This document shows, in pieces, positions 16,701 to 24,930 of a DNA stretch of 25,049 nucleotides. The stretch is from Bianquea renquensis (lineage in GTDB: Bacteria > Bacillota > Clostridia > Lachnospirales > Bianqueaceae). The stretch spans positions 1 to 25,049 of the forward strand of contig NZ_JACRSQ010000039.1 of the NCBI RefSeq assembly GCF_014384895.1. The letters run 5' to 3'. The notes under the pieces were generated by a model that ran no database searches, was not told where the DNA came from, and saw only the letters and a list, made by a program, of their open reading frames with translations. The stretch's first letter is position 1. The number at the start of each line of letters is the position of its first letter. The position numbers were made by a program, and so were the translations under genes.

Positions 16701-17059
16701 CCTGTCCGCTTAGATTCCGTCGCTTCCGGCTGTCTTCCCATTCCTTTTGTTTGCTGCTCTCTTCCTTTAGCGGCTGGCTTCTTTATTTTTCTGTTTTGCC
16801 CCCAATCCTCCCTGTCCGCTTAGATTCCGTCGCTTCCGGTATTGTCGGTTTTCGACTGTCTTCCCATTCCTTTTGTTTGCTGCCCTCTTCCTTTAGCGGC
16901 TGGCTTTCTTATTTTTCTGTTTCGCCCCCCAATCCTCCCTGTCCGCTTAGATTCCGTCGCTATCGGTATTGCCGGTTCCGGCTGTCTTCCCATCCCTTTT
17001 GTTTGCTGCTCTCTTCCTTTAGCGGCTGGCTTTCTTATTTTTCTGTTTCGCCCATTATC
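16701..17059. repeat. Three imperfect tandem repeats (110, 127 and about 120 bp)
   Basis: The word CCTGTCCGCTTAGATTCCGT starts each unit at 16701, 16811 and 16938. Each unit continues through TTTGTTTGCTG, TTTAGCGGCTGGCTT and TTTTTCTGTTT(C/T)GCC. Unit 1 lacks about 17 bases found in units 2 and 3 after GCTTCCGG. Worn pieces of the same unit precede unit 1 (from about 16672) and follow unit 3 (to about 17091). The plus strand is strongly pyrimidine-rich and the minus strand purine-rich. The periods are not multiples of three, so this is not a protein repeat. It lies just upstream of the pyrH promoter; the function is unknown. Confidence 0.85.
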
Positions 17060-17160
17060 CATCGGTATTGTCGTTTTCTGTTCCTTTAGCGAAGGCAACA
17101 AAAAAACGCCGCCATCTGTGACGCCGTGACACTTCTGCAGCAAAAGTCTTTCATTTCTTT

Positions 17161-17291
17161 GGCATACGGCGGTTCAATATAACTTTATAGCGTGACTAAT
17201 CAAGACAGCTTATACGGCAACTACGCCCCTTGTGGATTTTTACCACAGACTGACAAAGCGCCCTGCAACGGACGCTTTGACGGTCTCACCG
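17161..17291 (-). mobile_element. Probable group II intron scrap plus two hairpins
   Basis: On the minus strand, AAGTTATATTGAACCGCCGT followed by ATGCC (ending at 17161) closely matches AAGTTGATTGAACCGCCGTG followed by TACC at the right end of the window, where it leads into domain V of a group II intron. Thirteen bases (17166-17178) are identical. Here the sequence breaks off in the upper part of domain V. Further along (17231-17247 and 17254-17279) are two inverted repeats, TGTGG/CCACA and CAAAGCG/CGCTTTG. They may belong to the same element or act downstream of the GH94 gene. Nothing else is recognised between 17292 and the GH94 stop. Confidence 0.45.
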
Positions 17292-17353
17292 ATCCTGTAC
17301 CATCTCTTGTAGTGCTAGCTTCTTAAGGGAAGGATAACGCGATAACCTTGCTC

Positions 17354-19726
17354 TTACCTCCCCGATAAAACGTTCGAATTATCCTCATACCTGCCTAGCT
17401 GGGCGATCACCGTGTGGAAACCGTCCTCAAAAAGGGGAACTTTGTTTCCTTTCACAGTCTTTCCGTCCACCGTCAGAGAGACCACGCCTTCGTGCTGACC
17501 ATCTGGATTTTTCACCATAATCTGATACTTCGCTCCTCGGAACCGGCGAACCACGCGATACTCTTTCCAATAACGAGGGATACACGGCTGAATGAGTAAA
17601 CCGTCATAATCCGGAAGGATGCCAAGAAAATCGTTCATCATCACATTTAAAATCCAGGAGATCGACCCTGTAATCCAAGCGAATTCCATGAGCCAGGCGC
17701 TATTTTTGTGATCAGGGCCATAGTAACAGTTTGCATAGATATACGGTGGATTCAGATGCTTATGATTCGCCTCCCCCTCCAGATAGCCAGCGGTGAAACG
17801 GCAAAATGCGTCATATGCTTCTTCCGGACGGCCATATCGAATCATCCCTAAAATCAGCCAGATATTGATATGGGAGTAAATCGTTCCGTTTTCACAGATG
17901 CCGGGTTCCATAGAACTGATGCGTCCCACATGATCATCCAACTGTGTGAAAGTCGGCGCCAACAACTTAAATCCCTGCGGCGTCTGGAGCTGCTCAACAC
18001 AAGAGTCAAGAAGTACCTGTGCCCTTTCTGGCGTTGCAATTCCAGCGATCAAGGCCCAAGCCTGAGACTCGCTAAATATCTTGCCTTCCCGACAACGGCT
18101 GGACCCAACGGCAGCTCCTTCATCGTCAAAACATCGAACATACCAAGCGCCATCCCAAGATGACTCGTTAACGGCCGTTTTTACATTCTCAAAACGGCTG
18201 CGGTATTCCGCCGCCTTAGAGTCGTCGCCTAAGTGATCCATAAGGCCTGCCATACGCTGCAAGGCCTCACCATACGCTTCTGTAAGCCAAACACTCTCGC
18301 CACGGCCATCTTTCCCCACAGCAGTAAGAGAATCGTTCCAATCTCCATATTTTATCAGGCATAGACCGTGGGCCCCCTTATGCTCCTCCAAAAAATTTAA
18401 GGCGCGCTCGATGTGGACGAGCAGCGTTGCCTCTCCACCATCATAGAAAGGCACGCTCTGCCACAAGATCGACTGATCATCGGTTTCTCGAAGATAATGA
18501 ACTAAAGTAAAGACGAGCCAGAGGGCGCTATCCGAATAAGCTTTCGTATCCACCGGATTCCACCCACGCAAGGCCAACCCACTAGCATACTGGTATTGGA
18601 CCGCTTCTAGCAGAATCTCCCGGCTTCGGTTCGGATCAATGGAAGAAACGCCAAAACCGTGTTGTACAATGTCCCGGTAGCCATTCCATCCCCAACGGCA
18701 CCACGCAGCGCCAAACATAGCCTGCTCCTTGACCCAATAGTTAAACATCCGATTCAGATGTGCATCAGGCGTCTGAACGGTGAAGGCATCGGCCATCGTC
18801 TGCTTTTCATTTTGCAGCGCATGGAAATACTGCTCAAATTTGCCAAGGTATCGATCCCGAACTTCCCGAATATGTTCGGGATGATCTGTTACACCCAGAA
18901 TGAGAGAGAGCGCCCTCTCTTCTCCGGGTTCCAGCAGAATGTCGTACTGCGCAGCGCCGATGGTGGCATCCGATGACCCTGGCGTGTTGGAGCAATGCCC
19001 TTCAACGACGGCCTTCGGCTCCCGGAGAGTGCCATATGTTCCGACGAAAGCGGATCTCGTCCCATCCCATGCTGTCATAGGCATATCCGATGTCAAAAAT
19101 CCAACAAGATAGTCATGGGGGCGGACATGGGGGTGCTTGCTCGCCACGACCGCATTATCCTCCCGCCGGTATTCAGAAGAGCGGAAGAGCATATCTCCAT
19201 AACTGTCAAATCCCCATTTATAGCGAAATTGGAACTGATTGTATATAAAAATGGAAAGGTTCCTGGCAGTCTCTCCTTCGTTACGCACTGTCAGGCTCCA
19301 AAGCTCCACCGGATCCTGTCCTGCCGGGACAAAAATTCGATACGAAGCTCCAATTTTCTTCACAGACGTTTCGATCCTCGTATATCCCATGCCATGGATA
19401 CACTCATAGTGATCATAGGGCGCCCGCACCGGCTCCCAGTTGACATTCCAGTACTCCGCCGTCTCATTGTCCCGTATGTAAAGCAGACGGCTCATGAGTG
19501 AATCGCGGCCAAATATATCAAAATCACACACTCTTCCGTTTCCCGTCAACAGTTGGACCGCCTCCCGATCCCCAATCTGGTAATCGCAATAGCCAACCCC
19601 TGTCTGCTGAACATTGGAAAAAAGAGAGCGGTTCCACAAAAAATTATCAAAAGCCCGGGGCGTCTCCGGATTGGTTACATGAAATTCCGTCCCCGATTCA
19701 TTAAAATACCCATATGGATGTTTCAT
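17354..19726 (-). CDS. Glycoside hydrolase family 94-type phosphorylase (cellobiose phosphorylase-like)
   Basis: Cytoplasmic enzyme predicted to cleave a beta-linked glucosyl oligosaccharide with phosphate, giving a sugar 1-phosphate and saving ATP. The 790 residues match the family: an N-terminal beta-sandwich (to about 290), a linker helix, then an (alpha/alpha)6 barrel. In the barrel are WNGYRDIVQ (347-355), RGWNPVDTKAYSDSALWLV (387-405), and the catalytic acid in YGDWND (460-465, D465), followed by ETxxYxxxL-like helices and a NHKHLNPPYIYANCYYGPDH region. GH94 members act on cellobiose, cellodextrin, laminaribiose, chitobiose or 1,2-beta-glucan; the sequence read by eye does not decide which. 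Its start overlaps the permease stop as ATGA, so it is the last gene of the import operon. Confidence 0.87.
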   Translation of the reverse strand: MKHPYGYFNESGTEFHVTNPETPRAFDNFLWNRSLFSNVQQTGVGYCDYQIGDREAVQLLTGNGRVCDFDIFGRDSLMSRLLYIRDNETAEYWNVNWEPVRAPYDHYECIHGMGYTRIETSVKKIGASYRIFVPAGQDPVELWSLTVRNEGETARNLSIFIYNQFQFRYKWGFDSYGDMLFRSSEYRREDNAVVASKHPHVRPHDYLVGFLTSDMPMTAWDGTRSAFVGTYGTLREPKAVVEGHCSNTPGSSDATIGAAQYDILLEPGEERALSLILGVTDHPEHIREVRDRYLGKFEQYFHALQNEKQTMADAFTVQTPDAHLNRMFNYWVKEQAMFGAAWCRWGWNGYRDIVQHGFGVSSIDPNRSREILLEAVQYQYASGLALRGWNPVDTKAYSDSALWLVFTLVHYLRETDDQSILWQSVPFYDGGEATLLVHIERALNFLEEHKGAHGLCLIKYGDWNDSLTAVGKDGRGESVWLTEAYGEALQRMAGLMDHLGDDSKAAEYRSRFENVKTAVNESSWDGAWYVRCFDDEGAAVGSSRCREGKIFSESQAWALIAGIATPERAQVLLDSCVEQLQTPQGFKLLAPTFTQLDDHVGRISSMEPGICENGTIYSHINIWLILGMIRYGRPEEAYDAFCRFTAGYLEGEANHKHLNPPYIYANCYYGPDHKNSAWLMEFAWITGSISWILNVMMNDFLGILPDYDGLLIQPCIPRYWKEYRVVRRFRGAKYQIMVKNPDGQHEGVVSLTVDGKTVKGNKVPLFEDGFHTVIAQLGRYEDNSNVLSGR

Positions 19727-20604
19727 CCCTTCATCGCCCCCAGCGTCATCCCCTGAACAAAATATCGCTGCATAAAGGGATACACCACAAGAATCGGCAG
19801 GGTGGCAATAATGATCTGAGCCGCCTGGAATGTCTTGGAGCTAATCTTCGCCATCAGCTCGATCTGCGACGGATCTGTCAGGGAATTAGTCTGGGAGATA
19901 ACCTTCTGTAGGTAGGTCATCAAAGGGTAATTCCTAACAGAGCTCATATAGATCATGCCGCTGAACCATTCATTCCAATGCCCCACTGTGCAAAAGACAA
20001 ACAGGGTCGCTAGACAGGGAACAGCCAGAGGGAGATAGATCTTAACCAGGCAGATGATCTGACTGGCACCATCCATGCGAGCCGATTCTTCCAGTTCTTT
20101 AGGCGTTTGCCGGAAGAAATTGAGCAGAATCATTACATTATAAACGGATACAGCGCCAGGGATGATCAATGCAAAAATCGTATTGTTCAGATGTGTAGCG
20201 CTGACCACTAGATAGGTGGGAATCAGGCCGCCTCCAATAAACATTGGAATGATAAAAAACCAGGAGATCCACGTCCGGCCCGGCAGTTCATCGTTCCTCT
20301 TGGACAGAGGATACGCCGTCAAGACCAGCAAAATTAGATTCAGAGATACCCCCAGAACAACCCTCAGCACTGTAATGCCAAAAGCCCGAACAAAATTGGG
20401 CGTCTGAAAAGCGTACTGGTAGGATGCCAGTGTCGGTTGAACCGGCCACAGACCCACTTTCCCCGCGTTCGCCGCTGCCGCTGAACTGAAAGATAGAGCC
20501 AGCAGATGAATAAACGGCACAACGCACAGCAGCGCTAAAATCGCCAATATAACATAATTGAATACATCGAAGGCCTTTTCACCTGGAGATTTTTTAATTT
20601 TCAT
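19723..20604 (-). CDS. Carbohydrate ABC transporter permease (YtcP/MalG type)
   Basis: Inner-membrane channel subunit of a CUT1 sugar importer. The 293 residues have about six hydrophobic segments. The cytoplasmic EAA loop is seen as LEESARMDGASQIICLVKI followed by YLPLAVP, the site that docks the ATPase. The ending PFMQRYFVQGMTLGAMKG is typical of the YtcP group. ATG 20604 is preceded by an AAGGAAAGGGG stretch. The gene starts 23 bases after the other permease and overlaps the phosphorylase start. No ATPase gene is present, so a shared MsmK/UgpC-type ATPase encoded elsewhere is likely, as is common for this group. Confidence 0.93.
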   Translation of the reverse strand: MKIKKSPGEKAFDVFNYVILAILALLCVVPFIHLLALSFSSAAAANAGKVGLWPVQPTLASYQYAFQTPNFVRAFGITVLRVVLGVSLNLILLVLTAYPLSKRNDELPGRTWISWFFIIPMFIGGGLIPTYLVVSATHLNNTIFALIIPGAVSVYNVMILLNFFRQTPKELEESARMDGASQIICLVKIYLPLAVPCLATLFVFCTVGHWNEWFSGMIYMSSVRNYPLMTYLQKVISQTNSLTDPSQIELMAKISSKTFQAAQIIIATLPILVVYPFMQRYFVQGMTLGAMKG

Positions 20605-20627
20605 TATGCAAAACCCCTTTCCTTCGA

Positions 20628-21563
20628 CTAAAATGGCCGATAGCCCGCAACTTTATAGGCTATAAAGTATGAGATCAGAACCAACCCCGCATTGGTGAAG
20701 GAGGTGACAAAACTTACCGCCGTGGATAGGTCATACTGCGCATTTAGAATCCCCATGCGGTAGGTAAAGGTATCCAACACGTCTGCCACATCATAGACCA
20801 GAGGATTGTACAGGTTGAAGATCTGATCAAACCCTGCGGACAGAAGACTTCCAAGGCCCAGGATACCAACTAGGACGGCGATAGGCGCAATGCCGGGAAG
20901 GGTGATATAGAGGACCTTCTGGAACCGGTTTGCCCGGTCAATGGTCGCCGCCTCATAGAGCGACGGATCAATGGAGGTAAGAGCCGCCATATAGATAATG
21001 GTACCGTACCCAAATTCCTTCCACACATCGGAAATGATGAGCACCGGCCGGAAGGTGGACTTATTTCCCAGGAAGTACACTGGCTTCAGGCCTACAGCCT
21101 TTAGAATTTCATTCACCGCTCCGTCGGTGGGAGACAGAATGGAGATCATAAGGCCACAGATGACGATCCAGGAAATGAAATGGGGAAGATAGATTAACGT
21201 CTGTACCGTCCGCTTGAACTTAATGTGCATCACTTCGTTCAGCAACAGCGCGACAATGATCGGCGTAATGTACCGAAAGATCATTTTTAATACTGCGATG
21301 TAGACCGTGTTGAACACAACCTTGCCAAAACCGGGATAGGAAAAAAAGATATATTTAAAATTATCCAGGCCCACCCACGGCGAACCCCAGATTCCCTTTG
21401 CAATGTCAAAATCCTTAAAGGCAATCTGCAGGCCAAAAATTGGTATATAACTATAGATAATCAGGATGACGGCTCCCGGAATCAGCATCAGATAGAGCGA
21501 TTTGTCAACCCGGGCAAACTTTGATTTTTTCTTGGGGGCCAACGCCGGTTCATGCTGCTTCAC
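20628..21563 (-). CDS. Carbohydrate ABC transporter permease (LplB/UgpA type)
   Basis: Partner permease of the CUT1 importer. The 311 residues have a charged N-terminal tail (APKKKSKFARVDKSLYLM), about six membrane segments and the EAA loop LYEAATIDRANRFQKVLYIT. It ends ISYFIAYKVAGYRPF, like LplB proteins. The start is GTG 21563, with an excellent AAGGAGGT seven bases upstream. A perfect hairpin lies in the 90-base gap after the binding-protein gene, probably lowering permease expression relative to the lipoprotein. Confidence 0.93.
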   Translation of the reverse strand: MKQHEPALAPKKKSKFARVDKSLYLMLIPGAVILIIYSYIPIFGLQIAFKDFDIAKGIWGSPWVGLDNFKYIFFSYPGFGKVVFNTVYIAVLKMIFRYITPIIVALLLNEVMHIKFKRTVQTLIYLPHFISWIVICGLMISILSPTDGAVNEILKAVGLKPVYFLGNKSTFRPVLIISDVWKEFGYGTIIYMAALTSIDPSLYEAATIDRANRFQKVLYITLPGIAPIAVLVGILGLGSLLSAGFDQIFNLYNPLVYDVADVLDTFTYRMGILNAQYDLSTAVSFVTSFTNAGLVLISYFIAYKVAGYRPF

Positions 21564-21611
21564 ACAATTTACCTCCTTCTCCGTATATGGCAGACACCAT
21601 CTTTTAAATGC

Positions 21612-21635
21612 GTCCTGCGCCGGTTGGCGCAGGAC
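21612..21635 (-). other. Perfect 10-bp hairpin between binding-protein and permease genes
   Basis: GTCCTGCGCC, a four-base loop, then GGCGCAGGAC: ten uninterrupted base pairs. In the transcript it is followed by GCATTTAAAAG rather than a U-run. It is therefore more likely a block to 3' exonucleases that protects the binding-protein message, or a partial terminator, as known in malE-malF-type operons. Confidence 0.75.
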
Positions 21636-21653
21636 ACAAAGTCGTCCATATCA

Positions 21654-23375
21654 TTATCGGCTCTTATACCAGTCGTTGACCTCTTCTACTATCGTCGTTC
21701 CGCCGGCATTCTGCCAGGCCTTTACGAATTCATCAAATCCAGCATCCAAATCTTTGTTTCCGGAGATGAGTTCCACAAAGTATTGATCTTCCAGCATGGT
21801 CAGGTTTCCCCACTGAGTATCCATAGTCGGGGAGACATAGCCACCCAGAGCGTCGACAAGATACATATCGTTATCCATATAGGAATTCAGGATACCGTAA
21901 GAGGAGTTGGGACCATAGAAGAGCGTGTAATACATCCAGTCCGCGGTGGCCGGCTTTGTGCCCGCCTCTACCGCCGCCTGATAGTCTATGACTTTCTGAT
22001 AGGTCGATTTGTCATGAGCGGAAATCAAGTAAGACTCGTCATTATTATCCACCGCGTCGGTGACATGGGGATTGGTGTTCAGATTGGTTCGTGGATCATT
22101 AAAATACGCACCCAATGGGTTCAGCATATGAATATTGACCGTATTTCCGTCATCCTTTACATAGGAATGGAATGTCTTCTGCACTTCCTCGTCTGTATCT
22201 TCCAGGCGATCCGAAACGGCCGTCAAAATTTTAAACATCGCCTCTGGATGATCGTAATCGGCATTGACACAGAGCATCGATCCAGTAGGAGCCTTGACCT
22301 GTTCCTTGACTCCGGTTCCTAAGGTCTCCGACCCTGACACCGGGTAGCTGCGCCAGTTAACTCCATCCGCCTCGAAGGTGCTGTTTAACGGCCATGTAAT
22401 GAGCCAGAATGCGCCTATGACGATGCCGATCTGATTGGCTGTCAGCTGTTCCGCTACCTTACCGCCATCCAGCGACGCAAAGGCCGGGTCAATGTATCCA
22501 TCCTTGTACAGATCCGCATACGCCTTCAGCGCAGCTTTCATCTCCTCTTGGACAGACCCGTACTGGATACCGCCATTGCCATCCTCAACCCAGATCTTGG
22601 GATAGGCACCAAAGGCATTGGCGACTCCGACAATATCGCACATATCGCTTGTGACCGCTATGTCTTTGTTGAGAGGAAGCGCGTATGTTGCTTTGCCAGC
22701 GTCAACAAAAGCTTTGCCGATATCGATAACATCCTCTATAGATTCGGGAGCCGGCAGATTCAGTTCTTCCATCCAATCCTCCCGGATCATGACAATGCGG
22801 GCATTGTTATAGCCGGGGCCCGACGAGCTCACACCCAATAATTTGCCATCATAGGAGCCATACTCGTAATAATCAGGATTTGCTTGGCTGAGGTATTCCT
22901 TGTAATGATCATCCAAATATGTGTCAAATAGATCCGTCAGGTCTGCCAACATTTCGTTCCTCGCAAGAGAGTTGAACTGCGTATAATTGCTCGTGCGAAT
23001 GATGTCGGGTATCTCCTTACTCGCAATGGCAAGATTCAGCTTCGTGTCATACTCGGCGGACAGCCACATGTACTCCACTTTGATATTGAGCTCATCGAGA
23101 AGCATCTCCGTCCATGGGCTGTTGTCCGTGGTGTATCCGTCATAGTCCTGAGCTGCGTTCTCGGTCCCAACTAACTTGACTGTCACTACCTCATCGTACT
23201 TAGCCATCGGATCCGTTACTTCGGGCTCTGAAGAATCCGCCGTGCTATTGCTCACGGAATTGGAACTCGAATGATCCGTCGAAGATGAATCCGTCTGTTT
23301 TCCGTTGGAACTACAGCTGCTGAGAACCAACGCCGCTGATAACAACAGGGCCATTACTTTTGACAACTTTTTCAC
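21654..23375 (-). CDS. Extracellular solute-binding lipoprotein (LplA type)
   Basis: Captures an oligosaccharide outside the membrane and hands it to the two permeases. The 573 residues begin with a lipoprotein signal peptide: KK charges, a hydrophobic core, and lipobox LSSC with C21 as the lipidated residue. A Ser/Thr/Asn-rich tether follows (about 22-50). The rest is the large two-lobed fold of the LplA family (MEELNLPAPESIEDVIDIGK-like middle, C-terminal NDWYKSR). The length agrees with LplA-type proteins, longer than MalE types. The start is GTG 23375, with AAGGAGG eight bases upstream. It is the first gene of the operon, under the promoter at 23486-23514. The substrate is inferred only from the GH94 gene. 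Confidence 0.92.
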   Translation of the reverse strand: MKKLSKVMALLLSAALVLSSCSSNGKQTDSSSTDHSSSNSVSNSTADSSEPEVTDPMAKYDEVVTVKLVGTENAAQDYDGYTTDNSPWTEMLLDELNIKVEYMWLSAEYDTKLNLAIASKEIPDIIRTSNYTQFNSLARNEMLADLTDLFDTYLDDHYKEYLSQANPDYYEYGSYDGKLLGVSSSGPGYNNARIVMIREDWMEELNLPAPESIEDVIDIGKAFVDAGKATYALPLNKDIAVTSDMCDIVGVANAFGAYPKIWVEDGNGGIQYGSVQEEMKAALKAYADLYKDGYIDPAFASLDGGKVAEQLTANQIGIVIGAFWLITWPLNSTFEADGVNWRSYPVSGSETLGTGVKEQVKAPTGSMLCVNADYDHPEAMFKILTAVSDRLEDTDEEVQKTFHSYVKDDGNTVNIHMLNPLGAYFNDPRTNLNTNPHVTDAVDNNDESYLISAHDKSTYQKVIDYQAAVEAGTKPATADWMYYTLFYGPNSSYGILNSYMDNDMYLVDALGGYVSPTMDTQWGNLTMLEDQYFVELISGNKDLDAGFDEFVKAWQNAGGTTIVEEVNDWYKSR

Positions 23376-23425
23376 AACTTACTCCTCCTTTTAAATTGGT
23401 GTCCCGCTACCTTTCCAGTCGGGCG

Positions 23426-23448
23426 CTTGACAGCTCCATTCTGTCAAG
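23426..23448. promoter_or_regulatory. Inverted repeat CTTGACAG-N7-CTGTCAAG in the operon leader
   Basis: A perfect 8-bp dyad with a 7-base centre, located about 50 bases before the binding-protein start and downstream of its promoter. It could be a regulator site (roadblock operator) or an RNA hairpin. Its half-site is the same heptamer found in the two promoters of this region. Confidence 0.6.
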
Positions 23449-23485
23449 TTATTGTTGGATATGCCGTATCATTTTATCCATAAAT

Positions 23486-23514
23486 AGAATAATATAAATA
23501 CTTTACTTTGTCAA
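23486..23514 (-). promoter_or_regulatory. Sigma-A promoter of the sugar operon
   Basis: On the minus strand there is a consensus TTGACA (23509-23514), a 17-base AT-rich spacer, then TATTCT (23486-23491). Transcription would begin near 23479 and give a leader of about 100 bases containing the CTTGACAG inverted repeat. Confidence 0.75.
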
Positions 23515-23662
23515 GTATTACTTTTAAAAATCCTATGATTTTTCTTGAACACCAAAATTCACCAGATCTACATATATAAAGGTTGGTCGTGTCATTATAC
23601 CCATTTTATTTTTTCTTTTAGATTATTTTTATACAATATTTTATATTCTTATACACTATTCC

Positions 23663-23716
23663 CTTGATTTAAACTTGATTTTTGCTTGAATTTTAACTTG
23701 ACTAATTTTCGCTTGT
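23663..23716 (+). repeat. Helically phased CTTGA direct repeats
   Basis: CTTG begins at 23663, 23674, 23685, 23697 and 23712, with intervals of 11, 11, 12 and 15 bases. The first three to four copies extend to CTTGA(T/A)TTT or CTTGAC. An interval near one DNA turn is typical of sites bound by a row of regulator monomers on one face of the helix. It sits midway between the two divergent promoters. Confidence 0.55.
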
Positions 23717-23726
23717 CCTAATTCGC

Positions 23727-23747
23727 ATTGCAACGAGATGGTGCAAT
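23727..23747. promoter_or_regulatory. 21-bp dyad ATTGCA-N9-TGCAAT, candidate operator
   Basis: A perfect 6-bp inverted repeat with a 9-base centre, 44 bases upstream of the regulator's main -35 box. Its size suits a LacI-family dimer site, but the usual central CG step is missing, so the assignment is tentative. Confidence 0.4.
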
Positions 23748-23778
23748 ATTATTGATTTTAAATTATAGAGCAAATCGC

Positions 23779-23819
23779 TTGACAGATCACTTGACAAATT
23801 TATATTGCTATCCTATAAT
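23779..23819 (+). promoter_or_regulatory. Consensus promoter(s) of the LacI-family regulator
   Basis: TTGACA (23791-23796), a 17-base spacer, TATAAT (23814-23819): a perfect sigma-A promoter. A second TTGACA lies 12 bases upstream (23779-23784) and pairs with TATATT (23801-23806) at 16 bases, giving an overlapping alternative. Transcription from the main promoter leaves a leader of about 20 bases. Confidence 0.85.
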
Positions 23820-23847
23820 AATATAAAAATAGGACAGGGGATACAAC

Positions 23848-24876
23848 ATGGCTATACAAAATGGTAAACGAACGACAATGGATGATATCGCAAAGCGTCT
23901 TGGAATCTCGAAAAACTCTGTATCGCTCGCGTTAAATAACAGGGCGGGAGTCAGCGATGAACTCCGCAAACGAATTTTAGAAACCGCTTCCGAACTGGAT
24001 TACCGGCATTTTTCTGCCCGAACGGATATCAAGACCAATTGTATCGTCGTCGTCGTTCCTGAATACTTGCAAAATGATACCTTTTTTTACTCCGATATCT
24101 TTTGGTCTATTGAGCGGGAAGCCAAAAAGCGAGGGTATCTTTCCATCAACTCCGGCGTTTCCTCCAAAGCGGAAAAGAATCTGACGCCGCCGGCCATTCC
24201 TGCGGAAATGAACATGTGTGGCTTTCTCGTGATTGGCATCTTGAATGAGGAATACCTAAAGAAATTGTACAGTCTAGGCTTTCCTATCGTCACCGTCGAT
24301 ATTACCTATCACAGTGTTCCCGTCAATTCTGTGGGGTCCTCGAATTTTAATGGCGCCTATACGGCTGTGTCGTATCTGATCGACAGTGGGCATCAGGAAA
24401 TCGGCTTCGTAGGTCCTATTAACGCTGCGCAAAGTGTGTTTGAGCGCTGGTGCGGCTTTCAACAAGCACTCATGCAGCGGGGCGTCGCCAACCGGCCCGA
24501 ATTTCATATCGTCGGCGCCAGCGACCGGTTTGAATTGCTGGATACAGCCAATGTGCTTGAGCGGTATCTCAATACCATTGCGACCTATCCAACCGCCTGG
24601 TTTTGTGCCGGAGACCGGATCGCTGTCGCACTGATCAGCCTCCTACAGCAAAAGGGACTGACGGTGCCCGGCGACATCTCCGTTATCGGGTACGACGATA
24701 TCCCCATCTCCCAGACCATAGCCCCCAGCTTAACCACCATTCGGGTTAATCGCAAACTCATGGGGATGCTAGCGGTTGAGCGCCTGATCGAGCTTCAGAC
24801 AGACCCCTACCGAATTGTTCACATCGGGCTCCCGGGAACCTTGATCGTCCGCGATTCTGTCCGCGCGCTACAGTAA
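23848..24876 (+). CDS. LacI-family transcriptional regulator
   Basis: A DNA-binding sugar sensor of 342 residues. The N-terminal helix-turn-helix is TTMDDIAKRLGISKNSVSLA (9-28) with the hinge region after LNNRAGVSDELRKRILETAS. The rest is a periplasmic-binding-protein-like core: VPEYLQNDTFFYSDIF early, then AAVSYLI-like AVSYLIDSGHQEIGFVGP, a WFCAGDRIAVAL segment, and the family hallmark GDISVIGYDDIPISQTIAPS followed by LTTIRVN. It is transcribed away from the sugar operon, so it probably represses or tunes both directions from the shared region and responds to the imported sugar or a breakdown product. The ATG at 23848 has a modest ACAGGGGAT upstream. Confidence 0.94.
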   Translation: MAIQNGKRTTMDDIAKRLGISKNSVSLALNNRAGVSDELRKRILETASELDYRHFSARTDIKTNCIVVVVPEYLQNDTFFYSDIFWSIEREAKKRGYLSINSGVSSKAEKNLTPPAIPAEMNMCGFLVIGILNEEYLKKLYSLGFPIVTVDITYHSVPVNSVGSSNFNGAYTAVSYLIDSGHQEIGFVGPINAAQSVFERWCGFQQALMQRGVANRPEFHIVGASDRFELLDTANVLERYLNTIATYPTAWFCAGDRIAVALISLLQQKGLTVPGDISVIGYDDIPISQTIAPSLTTIRVNRKLMGMLAVERLIELQTDPYRIVHIGLPGTLIVRDSVRALQ

Positions 24877-24930
24877 AGATCAAAAACGGTGCCCCCGCTG
24901 GTGTGATATCGATCCCCCCTAAAATAGAGA

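Noticed and set aside
16701..17059. CRISPR-like array
   Set aside because: The units are over 100 bp and repeat along their whole length; there is no alternation of short repeats and unique spacers and no cas genes.
17097..17125. Intrinsic terminator with T7 run on the minus strand
   Set aside because: A run of seven T is present, but the GC-rich sequence before it does not fold into a convincing stem.
16820..17143. Open frame on the minus strand with a repeated KIRKPAAKGR-type peptide
   Set aside because: The repeat periods are 110 and 127 bases, not multiples of three, so frame is not preserved between units; there is no ribosome site. It is a by-product of the DNA repeat.
21552..22322. 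256-codon plus-strand open frame over the binding-protein gene
   Set aside because: Antisense shadow of the lipoprotein gene without motifs or a start signal.
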